From: Rhodopirellula sp.
Lineage (GTDB): Bacteria; Planctomycetota; Planctomycetia; Planctomycetales; Planctomycetaceae
Reading direction: 5' to 3'
Assembly: GCA_013203845.1 (NCBI GenBank)
Contig: JABMPE010000459.1
Location: 1-37,735 of the forward strand
Length of the DNA: 37,735 nt
The notes beneath the pieces are model-generated. The model was not told the DNA's origin, did no database searches, and saw only the letters and a program-made list of their open reading frames with translations. Position 1 is the first letter of the stretch; each line of letters opens with the position of its first letter. A program made the position numbers and the translations under genes. Below are positions 8,170 through 16,771 of this stretch, piece after piece.

Positions 8170-10300
8170 TTCGACCAACAATCGATAATCGGCTTTCAGG
8201 AAATTTCGTGATCAGCGTCTGATAAGCACTGATGCTCTCGCCTGGTCGTCCCGCCTCGAACAACAACTGGGCTCGGGCATAAACCAGTTCCGGCTGTTCG
8301 TCCGTCAGCAGTTCGATCGCGCGATCGGTCTCGCCAGCGGCGAACGCTCTGACAGCCGTTTGGATTTTTCCCGTCACTGTTCGATCCGGCATCAATGGTG
8401 GATTCAACGCTTCCGCAACCAGATGCCCAGCATCGGAATTGGTGCTGGTTTCCTGAAAAGCAATCGCGCGCAACAGGCTGCTTTGTCCCAACGCCAGCCG
8501 CTCGCTGTAACCAAGTTCCAGCTGAGATCGTGCGAACTCATCGCGAGCGACCTGGCGGTTTCCATTTCGAAGCACGGGACTCAGTACGCGCAAAGCGGCG
8601 ACGTTCAGATGCATTGCACGAAACGTTTCTGCCAAACGCAGGTCAGCCTCGAATGTGGGATTTCCCGTGAGCAATCCGACGAGGTCACAATGGGCTTCGT
8701 CGCCAGTTGCGGAGACGGGATCGTAACTCCACACGCTCTGGTCAAAATGCTCTCGCAGTTGCAGAATTCTGGCGATCTGAGGTGAGCAAGCCGGGTCGCC
8801 AGCAACTCCGAAAACGAGACTGGCTCCACTCAATGACAAAGGCTTCCAGATGGTTGGCTCCAACGCTCTGATTAAGTCGGTGTCGTCGGAGGGAACGATC
8901 AGCAGCGTCGTCGTGCGTTCTTTGAGCGTCAACCACCAGCCCCCCCAGCTGTCGTCTTCACGTCGATGGGGAATCTGCCAGCCGGTTGAGAGTTCCTGAT
9001 TCAAGAGAACATTCTGACGGAGTCGACCATTCAGTAAGGCATGTCGTGGCGTATCGAATGGTTTTGCTCCCTCCGGTTTGAACCAGCACAACAGTCCCGC
9101 TTCGCGAATTCCGACACAATGAGCACTGCCAGTTGTTCGAACATCCTGTACGGACTCCACAAATTCAACTCCGCTGATCGACGGATCAATCCCCCACCCC
9201 GCGCGGCTGATGCTTTCGGGCCAACTTCCGACTGCCGCAGCAGCGACCAGCAAAACCGCTCCCGCAGGCAGTATTTTCCCGGCGAATTCTGCCAGGAGTC
9301 TGTTCTTGAATACTTGAAGTGCGGGAACCTGGTCGGCCTGCAATTGTCGAAGCAGAAGCAGTGTCATCCAGATTGAGCCTGGCGCGAGATTTGATTGAGA
9401 TGACCACGCCAGCAGCTGAATCACACAGCAGGTCAACACCGTACTTACCGACAGGCGTGATTGCAGCAAGACAAAAAACAGCGCGAGTGAAAGAGCGACA
9501 AACGCCAGACACTCGGGATTGTGAATCGTCAACGCAAGCGGGCTCCACGGTGTTGACTGCAGCACTGACGCGCTGGTGGTCAACAGGGGCACCAAGAGTC
9601 TGATCGAGTCCCAAAGCGTTGCCACTCCGCGAGGTGTCACGCAACACGCGACGACCATCAGCATGACGATCCTGCCCCCCCTTCGCGGCGTGAAGAGTGA
9701 CGGCGACGACTGTGATCGGACAAGCATCGCGCTCACGGCCACGAAAATTCCCAGCACGCACAACGGCGCGATATTCGCCCAGACGGACATCGCGATCAGT
9801 AACAGCACGAGACAGCGTCGTGACGGGCGATTCTGTAACTGATCAACCAGCGACCAGACGAGTGTGACGCCCAGCGTGTCAAACAGAAGCGGAGTTGGCT
9901 CCCACGCCTGACGAGCCGCAAGCAGCGCCAGCAACACGACGGCAAGACTGACCGCATTTCGGCGTGGTGCTTGCCTGAAAAGCAGGTCAAGCCCCACCAC
10001 TGACGCCGCCAGAAGTTTCAGCCCCATCAACGCCGCGATTCCGCCCAGCGAGAAAAGTGCATAGATCGGCATCCCTCCCAGCCAGTCGGCACTTGCGGTT
10101 GTTTCGCCAGCCAGCAGTACCTGTGCTGGAGCCAGGGTTCCGTCCACAACAACTCGACCACGACTCAGTTGCCACCAGAAATCGTGTGTGCTGATCGGGT
10201 GCAAAGCGATCAGCGTTGCGATCGCCAGCAGGGCGATACAGCATCGCCGCTCGTTGGCGACTTCCGCCCTGCTTTCATGACTGATTCTCGAACGCGGCAT
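8150..10300 (-). CDS. Multi-TM membrane protein with TPR-like C-terminus (GT-C-like fold suspected), copy A
   Basis: The 716-residue protein starts at ATG 10300. After a short tail come about ten hydrophobic helices. A polar loop after the first helix reads HDFWWQLSRGRVVVDG and then SADWLGGMPIYALF, resembling the first extracytoplasmic loop of GT-C glycosyltransferases (an Asp or His-Asp, then W..l..G). The last 250 residues are soluble, with helical repeats suggestive of TPRs (YARAQLLFEAGRPGESISAYQTL). Two relatives are present at 19392-22829 and 35938-37572. It is the first gene of the cassette (membrane protein, cytochrome, VCBS). No catalytic function can be proven. Transferase or scaffold are both possible. 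Confidence 0.75.
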   Translation of the reverse strand: MPRSRISHESRAEVANERRCCIALLAIATLIALHPISTHDFWWQLSRGRVVVDGTLAPAQVLLAGETTASADWLGGMPIYALFSLGGIAALMGLKLLAASVVGLDLLFRQAPRRNAVSLAVVLLALLAARQAWEPTPLLFDTLGVTLVWSLVDQLQNRPSRRCLVLLLIAMSVWANIAPLCVLGIFVAVSAMLVRSQSSPSLFTPRRGGRIVMLMVVACCVTPRGVATLWDSIRLLVPLLTTSASVLQSTPWSPLALTIHNPECLAFVALSLALFFVLLQSRLSVSTVLTCCVIQLLAWSSQSNLAPGSIWMTLLLLRQLQADQVPALQVFKNRLLAEFAGKILPAGAVLLVAAAAVGSWPESISRAGWGIDPSISGVEFVESVQDVRTTGSAHCVGIREAGLLCWFKPEGAKPFDTPRHALLNGRLRQNVLLNQELSTGWQIPHRREDDSWGGWWLTLKERTTTLLIVPSDDTDLIRALEPTIWKPLSLSGASLVFGVAGDPACSPQIARILQLREHFDQSVWSYDPVSATGDEAHCDLVGLLTGNPTFEADLRLAETFRAMHLNVAALRVLSPVLRNGNRQVARDEFARSQLELGYSERLALGQSSLLRAIAFQETSTNSDAGHLVAEALNPPLMPDRTVTGKIQTAVRAFAAGETDRAIELLTDEQPELVYARAQLLFEAGRPGESISAYQTLITKFPESRLSIVGRNVLTSL

Positions 10301-10616
10301 GTTTCAATCAGGCAGAAAGCGTCAGAGCTGACAACGCAGCTGCGACCGGAGATCGTCTGGAAGAACCGACGTTGCCGGGCATCGTCAGCACAGTCTGCCG
10401 TTATAACGGATTCAGTACCGATAGGCACTTTTCAGACACCATTCAGCAACCGAGAGACGACGGAAGGATGTCGACGTGGCGGCCAGACGCTGTGTCTGCT
10501 TCTGGCGGTTGCGGTGCCGTCCAGCACGTTATAGTTCGGTTACATTTCCCAACTGAGAGTCTTGTTGGCGATGTTGTTTCCGGAAAGGCTCGTCTTCTCT
10601 TAACGATTGCTCTGCG
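10301..10616. other. Divergent intergenic region, no gene seen
   Basis: These 316 bp separate the leftward cassette from the rightward CRTAC1-like gene and should hold promoters for both directions. I found no convincing tRNA, small ORF or strong -35/-10 pair. Short AT-rich patches at about 10398-10425 and 10525-10550 are the only plausible promoter cores. Confidence 0.4.
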
Positions 10617-12329
10617 ATGGCCTCACCGCACCACTATTCCTCGCTGAAATTTCTGTCGAGCACAAGCATCCTCGGGCTGAGTATTCTGTTGTCGCTCCTG
10701 TGCAACGGCTCCGAGTCTGGTGAAGTCTCATTGCAGTTTGAAGATGTTTCGAAGCAGGCGGGAATCAACTTTCAGCATTATTCCCCGCTCACTCCCGAGC
10801 GTCACCTGCACTTGTTTATGGGATCGGGAGCCGCCTGGCTGGATTATGATCGCGACGGCTGGCCTGACCTGTACTTCGGGCAGGGGCAGGCGTGGAACGA
10901 CGACGGTCAGAAGTCGCCGCCCAGCAACCGCTTCCTGTCAAACACCGGTGACGGAACTTTTCGCGACGTGACGGTGAATGCGAATTTGGTCAATGTCGAC
11001 TATTCAATGGGTGTGGCGGTTGGCGACTTTGACAACGATGGATTCGCAGACATCTACGTCAGCAGCTACGGACTGAACCGACTCTATCACAACAATGGAG
11101 ACGGGTCGTTCTCGGAAATTGCTACGAGTCGGCGTCTTGATGACGATCGATTTGGCGCAAGCTGTACCTGGGCAGACATCGACGGCGATGGCAACCTGGG
11201 TCTCTTCGTGACCAACTATCTGAAGCTCGACAAAAACGATTACCCGCTTTGCAGGCGCTCGGAATCTGGCCACACGTACTACTCCGGTTGCCATCCGAGA
11301 TACCAGAAACACGAATACGACATCCTCTTCCGAAACAAGGGTGATGGAACGTTCGCGGATATCTCGAAAGATGCTGGTCTGCTGTCCGAGCCCGCTCGCT
11401 GTGGGCTGGGAGTTGTTGCCACAGACCTCGATAACGACGGCGACGTTGATTTTTACGTGGCGAATGACACCGTCCATAACCAGCTATGGATCAACGATGG
11501 CCATGGCAAATTTACTGACGAAGCATTGCTGACCGGCGTCGCAGTCAATCGAATTGGAATCGCTGAAGCAGGCATGGGCGTGGCCACTGGCGATGTGGAT
11601 GGTGACGGGCTGTCGGATCTGTTCGTCACGAACTACTTCAACGAATCGAACACGCTGTACCGCAACGAGGGCTTTGCGTTTACTGACGTCACTTCTGAAT
11701 ACGGCCTTGCCGCGCCGAGCCAAATGCGGCTGGCATTTGGCGCGTCTCTGTTTGACATCGACAACGACGGCTGGCTGGATCTTTTCGTGGCCAACGGACA
11801 CGTAAATACTGACCATCAGGATCCGGGTCGAAACGAGCCGTTCGCGCAACTGCCTCAGCTCTTTCACAACCAGAACGGTCGACGGTTTCGTGACGTGTCC
11901 GCTCAGGGCGGCGATTACTTCAAACGTCACTTAGTCGGACGCGCGTCGTGCGTGGCCGATTTCGATCGAGACGGGCGTCTCGATCTTGCCGTTCAACACC
12001 TGAACGGTCCTGCGTCGTTGCTCCGTAACAACACGACGCCGACCGGGCACGTTGTTCAGTTAGAATTAGTTGGAACAAAGAGTGCACGCGATGGCAACAA
12101 CGCTGTTGTTCGCGTCGTGGTCGGGGGTCGTCAGATCATGAGAGCTGTTGTCGGAAGCTCCAGCTACCTGTCCAGCAGCGACATCCGGTTGGTGATTGGC
12201 ATCGGTGAATATGAAATCGCCGATTCGATTGAAGTACGGTGGCCAGGTGGCCGCAGGGAGTCGTGGCGTTCTGTTCCGACTGCCAGCGTCCAGCGTCTGA
12301 TTGAAGGAACGGGCAGCAGCGACGACTGA
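10617..12329 (+). CDS. CRTAC1-like secreted VCBS/FG-GAP protein with ASPIC/UnbV domain
   Basis: The 570-residue exported protein has a signal peptide (hydrophobic core SILGLSILLSLLC, cut near residue 35). VCBS/FG-GAP repeats follow with calcium-binding loops (DYDRDGWPDL, DFDNDGFADI, DIDGDGNLGL, DLDNDGDVDF, DVDGDGLSDL, DIDNDGWLDL, DFDRDGRLDL). A C-terminal ASPIC/UnbV segment carries SSSYLSSSDIRLVIGIG and RWPGGRRESW. Unlike the two cassette VCBS genes it is uninterrupted and lacks the KPDG-UGA-x-C motif, so it is a useful internal contrast. It is followed 64 bp later by a TPR gene, forming a rightward pair. A beta-propeller adhesion or binding role is typical of the fold, but the ligand is unknown. 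Confidence 0.9.
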   Translation: MASPHHYSSLKFLSSTSILGLSILLSLLCNGSESGEVSLQFEDVSKQAGINFQHYSPLTPERHLHLFMGSGAAWLDYDRDGWPDLYFGQGQAWNDDGQKSPPSNRFLSNTGDGTFRDVTVNANLVNVDYSMGVAVGDFDNDGFADIYVSSYGLNRLYHNNGDGSFSEIATSRRLDDDRFGASCTWADIDGDGNLGLFVTNYLKLDKNDYPLCRRSESGHTYYSGCHPRYQKHEYDILFRNKGDGTFADISKDAGLLSEPARCGLGVVATDLDNDGDVDFYVANDTVHNQLWINDGHGKFTDEALLTGVAVNRIGIAEAGMGVATGDVDGDGLSDLFVTNYFNESNTLYRNEGFAFTDVTSEYGLAAPSQMRLAFGASLFDIDNDGWLDLFVANGHVNTDHQDPGRNEPFAQLPQLFHNQNGRRFRDVSAQGGDYFKRHLVGRASCVADFDRDGRLDLAVQHLNGPASLLRNNTTPTGHVVQLELVGTKSARDGNNAVVRVVVGGRQIMRAVVGSSSYLSSSDIRLVIGIGEYEIADSIEVRWPGGRRESWRSVPTASVQRLIEGTGSSDD

Positions 12330-12393
12330 GTCTCTGGCCCCGTTTACAGCGTCATCGTCGCGGTGAACGGCACGATCTGTTCAGGAATTCCGA

Positions 12394-13431
12394 ATGAGCA
12401 AAACTATTCTTTATACAGCCAGCGTCGTTCTGCTGGCCGGAATCGTCTATTCGATCGCCGCATGGAATTCACCCACGCTTATTGAAACGGCAGAAAAGTC
12501 ACTGGCTGCCGGAGACAACGAAGCGGCCATCCGAGCATTTCGATTGCACCTCGTTCGCTTTCCGGAAGCTACTGACATTCGCCTGAAACTGGCGGGGCTG
12601 ATGGCGAGTACGGGTCCCGCCGAAGCCGTTGAACATTTGCGACTAATACCAGAGGGGGACTCCAGCTACGACGACGCCCTGCGCCAGATTGCTGTCATCT
12701 GTCTGCAGGCCGATCAACACCAGGCAGCGGAAGAAGCACTGCTTCGTCTGGAAGTTTGTGATGCCAACGACTTTGCCGTTCAGTTGTCACTCGCCGAGTT
12801 GTACTTCCATCAGGAAAACTACAAGAGCGCGTTGCCTCGCGCTGTCCACGCAGCAACTTTGCAGCCCGACCGCGCGGAGACATGGCTGCTGGTTGCGGAA
12901 ATTCGTGATGGGTTACGGCAGAAGCCGGAAATGATCGCCCCGCTGCAAAAAGCAATCGAGCTGGCTCCGGACCTGTACGAGGCTCATCTGAATCTGGCCT
13001 ACGCTTATCATGCAGCCGGGCAGTTAGACGAAGCGGCGCACGAAGCTCGCTGGTGTCTGAAACGAAACCCGAAAGAAGTCTTTGCTTACAGAATTCTCGC
13101 ATCAGTGGCGAGGAACGAAGGGCAATTTGAAGAAGCCGCGACACAGATCGAAAAAGCGTTGGCGCTGGCGCCACGAGACGTCGACTGCCGCATCCTGGAA
13201 GCCGACCTGCTGCTGTACCATCGGAAACCGGACGAAGCGTATCGACGACTGAAAGAGCTTCACGACGAGCACAAAGAAACTTACCGATACCTGGGTTCAC
13301 TCGCCCGAGCGGCGGCGGCGGCCGGGCACCTCGACGAAGCCCGCCAGCTTCATGTGGCCCTCGACAATCTACGGTCAGAAGCGAACAGAATGATTCCCCA
13401 CGTCACTCCTGAACGCCTTTCCCAGGAATGA
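12394..13431 (+). CDS. Membrane-anchored TPR protein
   Basis: The protein has 345 residues. A single N-terminal hydrophobic segment (residues about 5-23, ILYTASVVLLAGIVYSIAAW) is followed by eight or so tetratricopeptide repeats, for example LAAGDNEAAIRAFRLHLVRF, YEAHLNLAYAYHAAGQLDEA and GQFEEAATQIEKALALAP. Orientation suggests an anchor with the TPR solenoid outside the cytoplasm. It follows the CRTAC1-like gene on the same strand and is probably co-transcribed. Its 3' end overlaps the 3' end of the leftward copy B VCBS/ASPIC gene by 29 bp (13403-13431), a convergent overlap. It probably mediates protein-protein contacts, with partner unknown. Confidence 0.85.
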   Translation: MSKTILYTASVVLLAGIVYSIAAWNSPTLIETAEKSLAAGDNEAAIRAFRLHLVRFPEATDIRLKLAGLMASTGPAEAVEHLRLIPEGDSSYDDALRQIAVICLQADQHQAAEEALLRLEVCDANDFAVQLSLAELYFHQENYKSALPRAVHAATLQPDRAETWLLVAEIRDGLRQKPEMIAPLQKAIELAPDLYEAHLNLAYAYHAAGQLDEAAHEARWCLKRNPKEVFAYRILASVARNEGQFEEAATQIEKALALAPRDVDCRILEADLLLYHRKPDEAYRRLKELHDEHKETYRYLGSLARAAAAAGHLDEARQLHVALDNLRSEANRMIPHVTPERLSQE

Positions 13432-14047
13432 CCGTACGAACTTTCGGATCGGACTCCGTGAGCTGTATGTGTGAATTGACCGGAACGTCGCTGAAGACCT
13501 GCTTCTCACCAGAAGGCCATCGCACGATCAGTTGGTCAATCATCGTGGCATCGCCAAGTCCGAAGTTAACCGCCGCAGGGCCTTGCGACAGAAAACTGAC
13601 TCCTGGATAAAGTTCTCGGTACAACGTTTTTCCATTCACGATGCACTCAATTTTGCTGCCGATCCCAAGACTGTTGCTGCGACTGCCTCGCAGTGAAACC
13701 CGTAGCCAGTTGGAATCGGGAAACAGGTTTTCAAAGACAAGCAACGGGCCGCCACCGGCCTGACGGACCAGCAGTTCCGGCATCCCGTCACCCGTGATGT
13801 CAAACGAAATAACGGAACGACCATCGCCAGTGCTGTCTGCGCCGGTCAACGCGGAGATGTCAAAGAATTCCCCGTCGCCAGCATTCAGATGAATTCCATT
13901 TCGCTCATAGGCGCTCAGGTTTTCGCCGCTGGCTGGAAACAGCCAGGGACTTGGTACCCAGAATTCCCCATGATCATGGTCCAGCTCACGCAGGGCGGGA
14001 GTCTGGCTTCGAGCGTCGAATGGCTGTGACACGACAGCCAGCCACAC
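13403..14047 (-). CDS. Post-UGA segment of copy B (ASPIC/UnbV part, what a standard gene caller would report)
   Basis: This 214-codon open stretch is counted from the first GTG (14045-14047) after the UGA. It is homologous to the post-UGA segment of copy A throughout (SQPxD, GE[LF]WV, GENLSAY, RSVI, GGGP, GLG[ND]A, RWP[DS]G). The GTG is only three codons after the UGA, has no Shine-Dalgarno site and is at a different place from the GTG in copy A. I therefore treat it as the C-terminal part of 13403-15850. It ends VIPGKGVQE, overlapping the convergent TPR gene by 29 bp. Confidence 0.6.
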   Translation of the reverse strand: MWLAVVSQPFDARSQTPALRELDHDHGEFWVPSPWLFPASGENLSAYERNGIHLNAGDGEFFDISALTGADSTGDGRSVISFDITGDGMPELLVRQAGGGPLLVFENLFPDSNWLRVSLRGSRSNSLGIGSKIECIVNGKTLYRELYPGVSFLSQGPAAVNFGLGDATMIDQLIVRWPSGEKQVFSDVPVNSHIQLTESDPKVRTVIPGKGVQE

Positions 14048-15850
14048 ACAACGTCACCCGTCGGGCTTGTGCGGCGAAACACTTTGAAACCCTGCCGGCG
14101 AATAAAGATCTTCAAGTCCGTCGCCATTCAGGTCAACGTAAGCAACTCCGTAGGTCCATCCGATATCGTGAATGCCTGCCTGCTGTCCGATACGGTCAAA
14201 GGTACCGTCGCCGCGATTCCGATACAGCTCGTTGCCGCTGACGAAATCTCTCATCTGAGCATCGACGTCGGCGTTGTAAATTCCTTTCCGCAGATTTCCG
14301 ACGACTCGCTGTCCAGCTTTCGAATACATGTTTGCGATATAGGGATCGCCAAATCCGTCGTTGTTGAAGTCGCTGATGGCGATTCCCATTGAGAAACCGC
14401 CGTAACCTTCCGGAACTGTTCCTCGGCGAAATGTTCCGTCACCATTGTTGAGGAAATAGTCGTTCGGTCCGAGTTCGCAGGCGGTCATGACATCCGGATT
14501 ATCGTCGCCGTTTGCGTCGAACCATGCGGCCCCCAATGTCGGAGAACCATTTCCTCTGGTTCCCGATTTCTCCGTGACGTTTTCAAACTGCCAGTTACCG
14601 CGGTTGCGCCAAAGCTGATTGAAGCTCATGTCGCTGCGACCAATCCAGCGGTGGGCCGTATGCTCTTCTGCTTCTAACCCGACGACATAGAGGTCCATCC
14701 GACCATCCCGGTCGAAATCAACAACTGAGTAATTGTTCGATCGCGGATGCAGTACCAGATTGTGCTCCAGCAGGTCGAGCTGGACGAATTTCTTCCCACC
14801 GTCGTTGCGGTACAACTGCCTTGCAAGAATCAGGTCCTCGTAGCCATCGCCGTCGAAATCCGCAAAGACTGCTCCCCGTGATTTCGTCTTCGGAAGTCCG
14901 ACCTGTGCGGTGACGTCTGAGAATTTGCCATCGTCATCACCGTGGTAAAGTGAAGCCCCTCGCTTGTCGGTCACCAGAATGTCGACTCGCCCGTCCTTGT
15001 CGTAATCGCAGGCGTAAAGACCACCTGTGAGGAACGGCCTTGGAACGCCTGCTTCAAGATTCCAGTTATCATGAAGCGACGAAACGTCAATTCCAGTTTC
15101 CGCCGTCATGTCCCGCATCAATAGTTTGTCTGTGGCTGCGTCGTTGGCGACGTACATTTCGCAACCGAGCATCCATTCGTGTTGGTCCGGCAACTCATCA
15201 GTGATGCCACTGACACGGCAACGAAGTTCGACGACGCGACTGCCAATTCCACCGTCGACTCTTTGTCCCGTGAGAATCAGTTTGAACGTTCCTGCCCATG
15301 CCCCGTCGAGCTTCCCGTAGGTTTCGGGGCTCATCTGCATGACCTTCACGCCGGTAGAATTCAGACTGCTGAACTCTTCGCGATACTCCAGCAGTGTCTG
15401 GACAAACTGATCCCGATTGCAGACCTGCAACTCGTCACGTTCTTCGTGCCAGTTGCGAAATGTTGCGAAGGAATACGAACTGGCTGTTCCTCCATCCTTG
15501 CGAAACGACTTCCCGACGAACGCAGGGTGGAAGAACGACTTCAAAGAATCAGAGTTTCCGTCCTTCAACGCCGCCGCAATCTTTGGAAACGCGAGGTCAC
15601 CAAGAACGAAGCCACCCAGGTGTTCCACGTCCTGAAGGTACTTTGCATCCTCTGTCGACATGACCGCAACCGGCGCCATATCCAGGGACTCGGTATCATC
15701 AGACTGCGAAGGCGAGAAGACAACAGCCGCGACAACACCTGCCGCGACAAGCAGTCCAGCGGCGATCCCCCGAGCCCTACGACCAGTGTGTGACTGTCCC
15801 ACTGAAGACGAATTCTTTAAGTCGTCTGAATGAGGTTCTTGCGCGGTCAC
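13403..15850 (-). CDS. Candidate selenoprotein: membrane-anchored VCBS/FG-GAP and ASPIC/UnbV protein with in-frame UGA (copy B)
   Basis: Read through the UGA at 14054-14056 this is one gene of about 815 residues. The start is GTG at 15850 with a GGAG site 8 nt upstream. A hydrophilic tail and signal anchor (RRARGIAAGLLVAAGVVAAVVF) are followed by an N-terminal domain (to about residue 265). VCBS repeats come next (DYDKDGRVDI, DFDGDGYEDL, DFDRDGRMDL, DFNNDGFGDP, DLNGDGLEDL), then KPDG, UGA at codon 599, RCVWLAVVSQP, GENLSAYERNG, a DITGDG loop and an ASPIC/UnbV end (RELYPGVSFLSQG, LIVRWPSGEK). It aligns along its length with copy A, and the UGA and the Cys two residues later coincide. Gene finders would split it at 14054. 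It is the last gene of cassette 2, after the DUF1559 and lipoprotein genes. Selenocysteine insertion is inferred. Confidence 0.8.
14021..14056 (-). promoter_or_regulatory. In-frame UGA with bacterial SECIS-like hairpin (copy B)
   Basis: The UGA is at 14054-14056. From +14 a perfect 7 bp stem (UGGCUGU with ACAGCCA, 14021-14040) closes the loop CGUGUC, which starts at +21 with G as its second base. The stem, loop and spacing equal those of copy A. The 17 nt GCTGTCGTGTCACAGCC core is identical in both genes, including the third bases of five codons. Confidence 0.7.
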
Positions 15851-15869
15851 GGCATGATCTCCGCACAGT

Positions 15870-15898
15870 TCAACGGGTTATTGGCGCTCAACGGGTTA
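15870..15898. repeat. Two 11 bp direct repeats upstream of copy B
   Basis: TCAACGGGTTA occurs at 15870-15880 and again at 15888-15898, 18 bp apart, about 20-48 bp upstream of the GTG start of the leftward VCBS gene. It could be a paired regulator site or an untranslated leader duplication. No regulator can be named. Confidence 0.35.
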
Positions 15899-16134
15899 GT
15901 GGCTGAGATGTCGCGACATAAGCTGTGTTGCGTGGCGTCACTCAGCGTTGAGTCCTGAATCTGGTGAATCGAAGACGAGCATCTTGAGAAACAACTAAGG
16001 AATGCGTCGAAAAAAACTTCCCGAAAGTCGAATCAGGTGAGTCTACCGTGAGAAATCGGGAAGTTATTCTGAACAAGATCCTCATCACCAGTATCTCATG
16101 ACATTGAGATATCCAGTAGCTCTTCAACAAGAGC

Positions 16135-16536
16135 CTACTTAACGGGATCTGTTTGTCGAACGGCCGCAAGACTTTCCTGGGCCGCCTTGTATGCGTCCTG
16201 AATTGAACCGGCACCGGCTCCGGCAGCAACCAAATCCTGAAATTTCTTTGCGGCATCGTCTTTGGCCTGTTTCCGAGCATCCGTCGCAAATTCTTCCGGG
16301 ACGTCTGTTGAAGCAAATGCATCGACAGTTGCTTTGAACTCAGGTTTCGAAACTTCCCTCTTCACGGTGTTCCAGTCACCCATCTCAGCACCCATTAACA
16401 TGGATCGCATATCTTCCGACGATAGTTTGTCCAGCTCTGGCCACTGAGGAGACTTGAGTTCCGTCTGGGGAGTCGCACCGCCACCAGAACAGCCGACAGC
16501 CATAGCGAGGAGCACAAAGCAAAGAGTGTTTTTCAT
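16135..16536 (-). CDS. Small putative lipoprotein following the DUF1559 gene
   Basis: The protein has 133 residues from the ATG at 16536. MKNTLCFVLLAMAVGC is a short signal sequence with a lipobox-like AVGC, so the mature protein would start at Cys16 and be lipid-anchored. The rest is hydrophilic and helical (SSEDMRSMLMGAEMGDW, DARKQAKDDAAKKFQDLVAA) and has no recognisable domain. A small lipoprotein or secreted gene directly behind a DUF1559 gene is a recurrent planctomycete arrangement. An earlier in-frame start at 16557 would place charged residues before the signal and is less likely. Confidence 0.7.
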   Translation of the reverse strand: MKNTLCFVLLAMAVGCSGGGATPQTELKSPQWPELDKLSSEDMRSMLMGAEMGDWNTVKREVSKPEFKATVDAFASTDVPEEFATDARKQAKDDAAKKFQDLVAAGAGAGSIQDAYKAAQESLAAVRQTDPVK

Positions 16537-16600
16537 CCTGATGAATTCCTTCAACAAAGGTTATTCGCGACTAATCGCGACCGCTCAAATATTAGGAAAT

Positions 16601-16641
16601 AAAAAAGGGAGCGTCAGGGCGACACTGCCGCTGACGCACCC
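16601..16641 (-). terminator. Intrinsic terminator after the DUF1559 gene
   Basis: On the minus strand an 11 bp stem (GGGTGCGTCAG with CTGACGCTCCC, one mismatch) has its 13 nt loop further closed by GGC/GCC, and is followed by TTTTTTATTT. This is a classic rho-independent terminator. It would partly separate DUF1559 expression from the downstream lipoprotein and VCBS genes. Confidence 0.75.
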
Positions 16642-16771
16642 TTGAACAATCTCAGTCGATTACCGAGCCCGATAAACTCCGACTCAGCGCGAACCAACGT
16701 CTGACCTTCAAATGGTTAACGCTATCAAAGCCTGCGAGTCGCAACACGAAAATGAACCCGAAAGGCGGAGA

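Noticed and set aside
13403-14047. A separate gene starting at GTG 14047
   Set aside because: There is no ribosome site, and the start lies at a different place from the one in copy A. The frame is continuous with the VCBS part except for the shared UGA.
4515-15850. UGA reassigned to Trp or Gly across the genome
   Set aside because: Several genes in the window end properly at TGA (for example senB, the CRTAC1-like gene and the large TPR membrane protein), so UGA is a normal stop.
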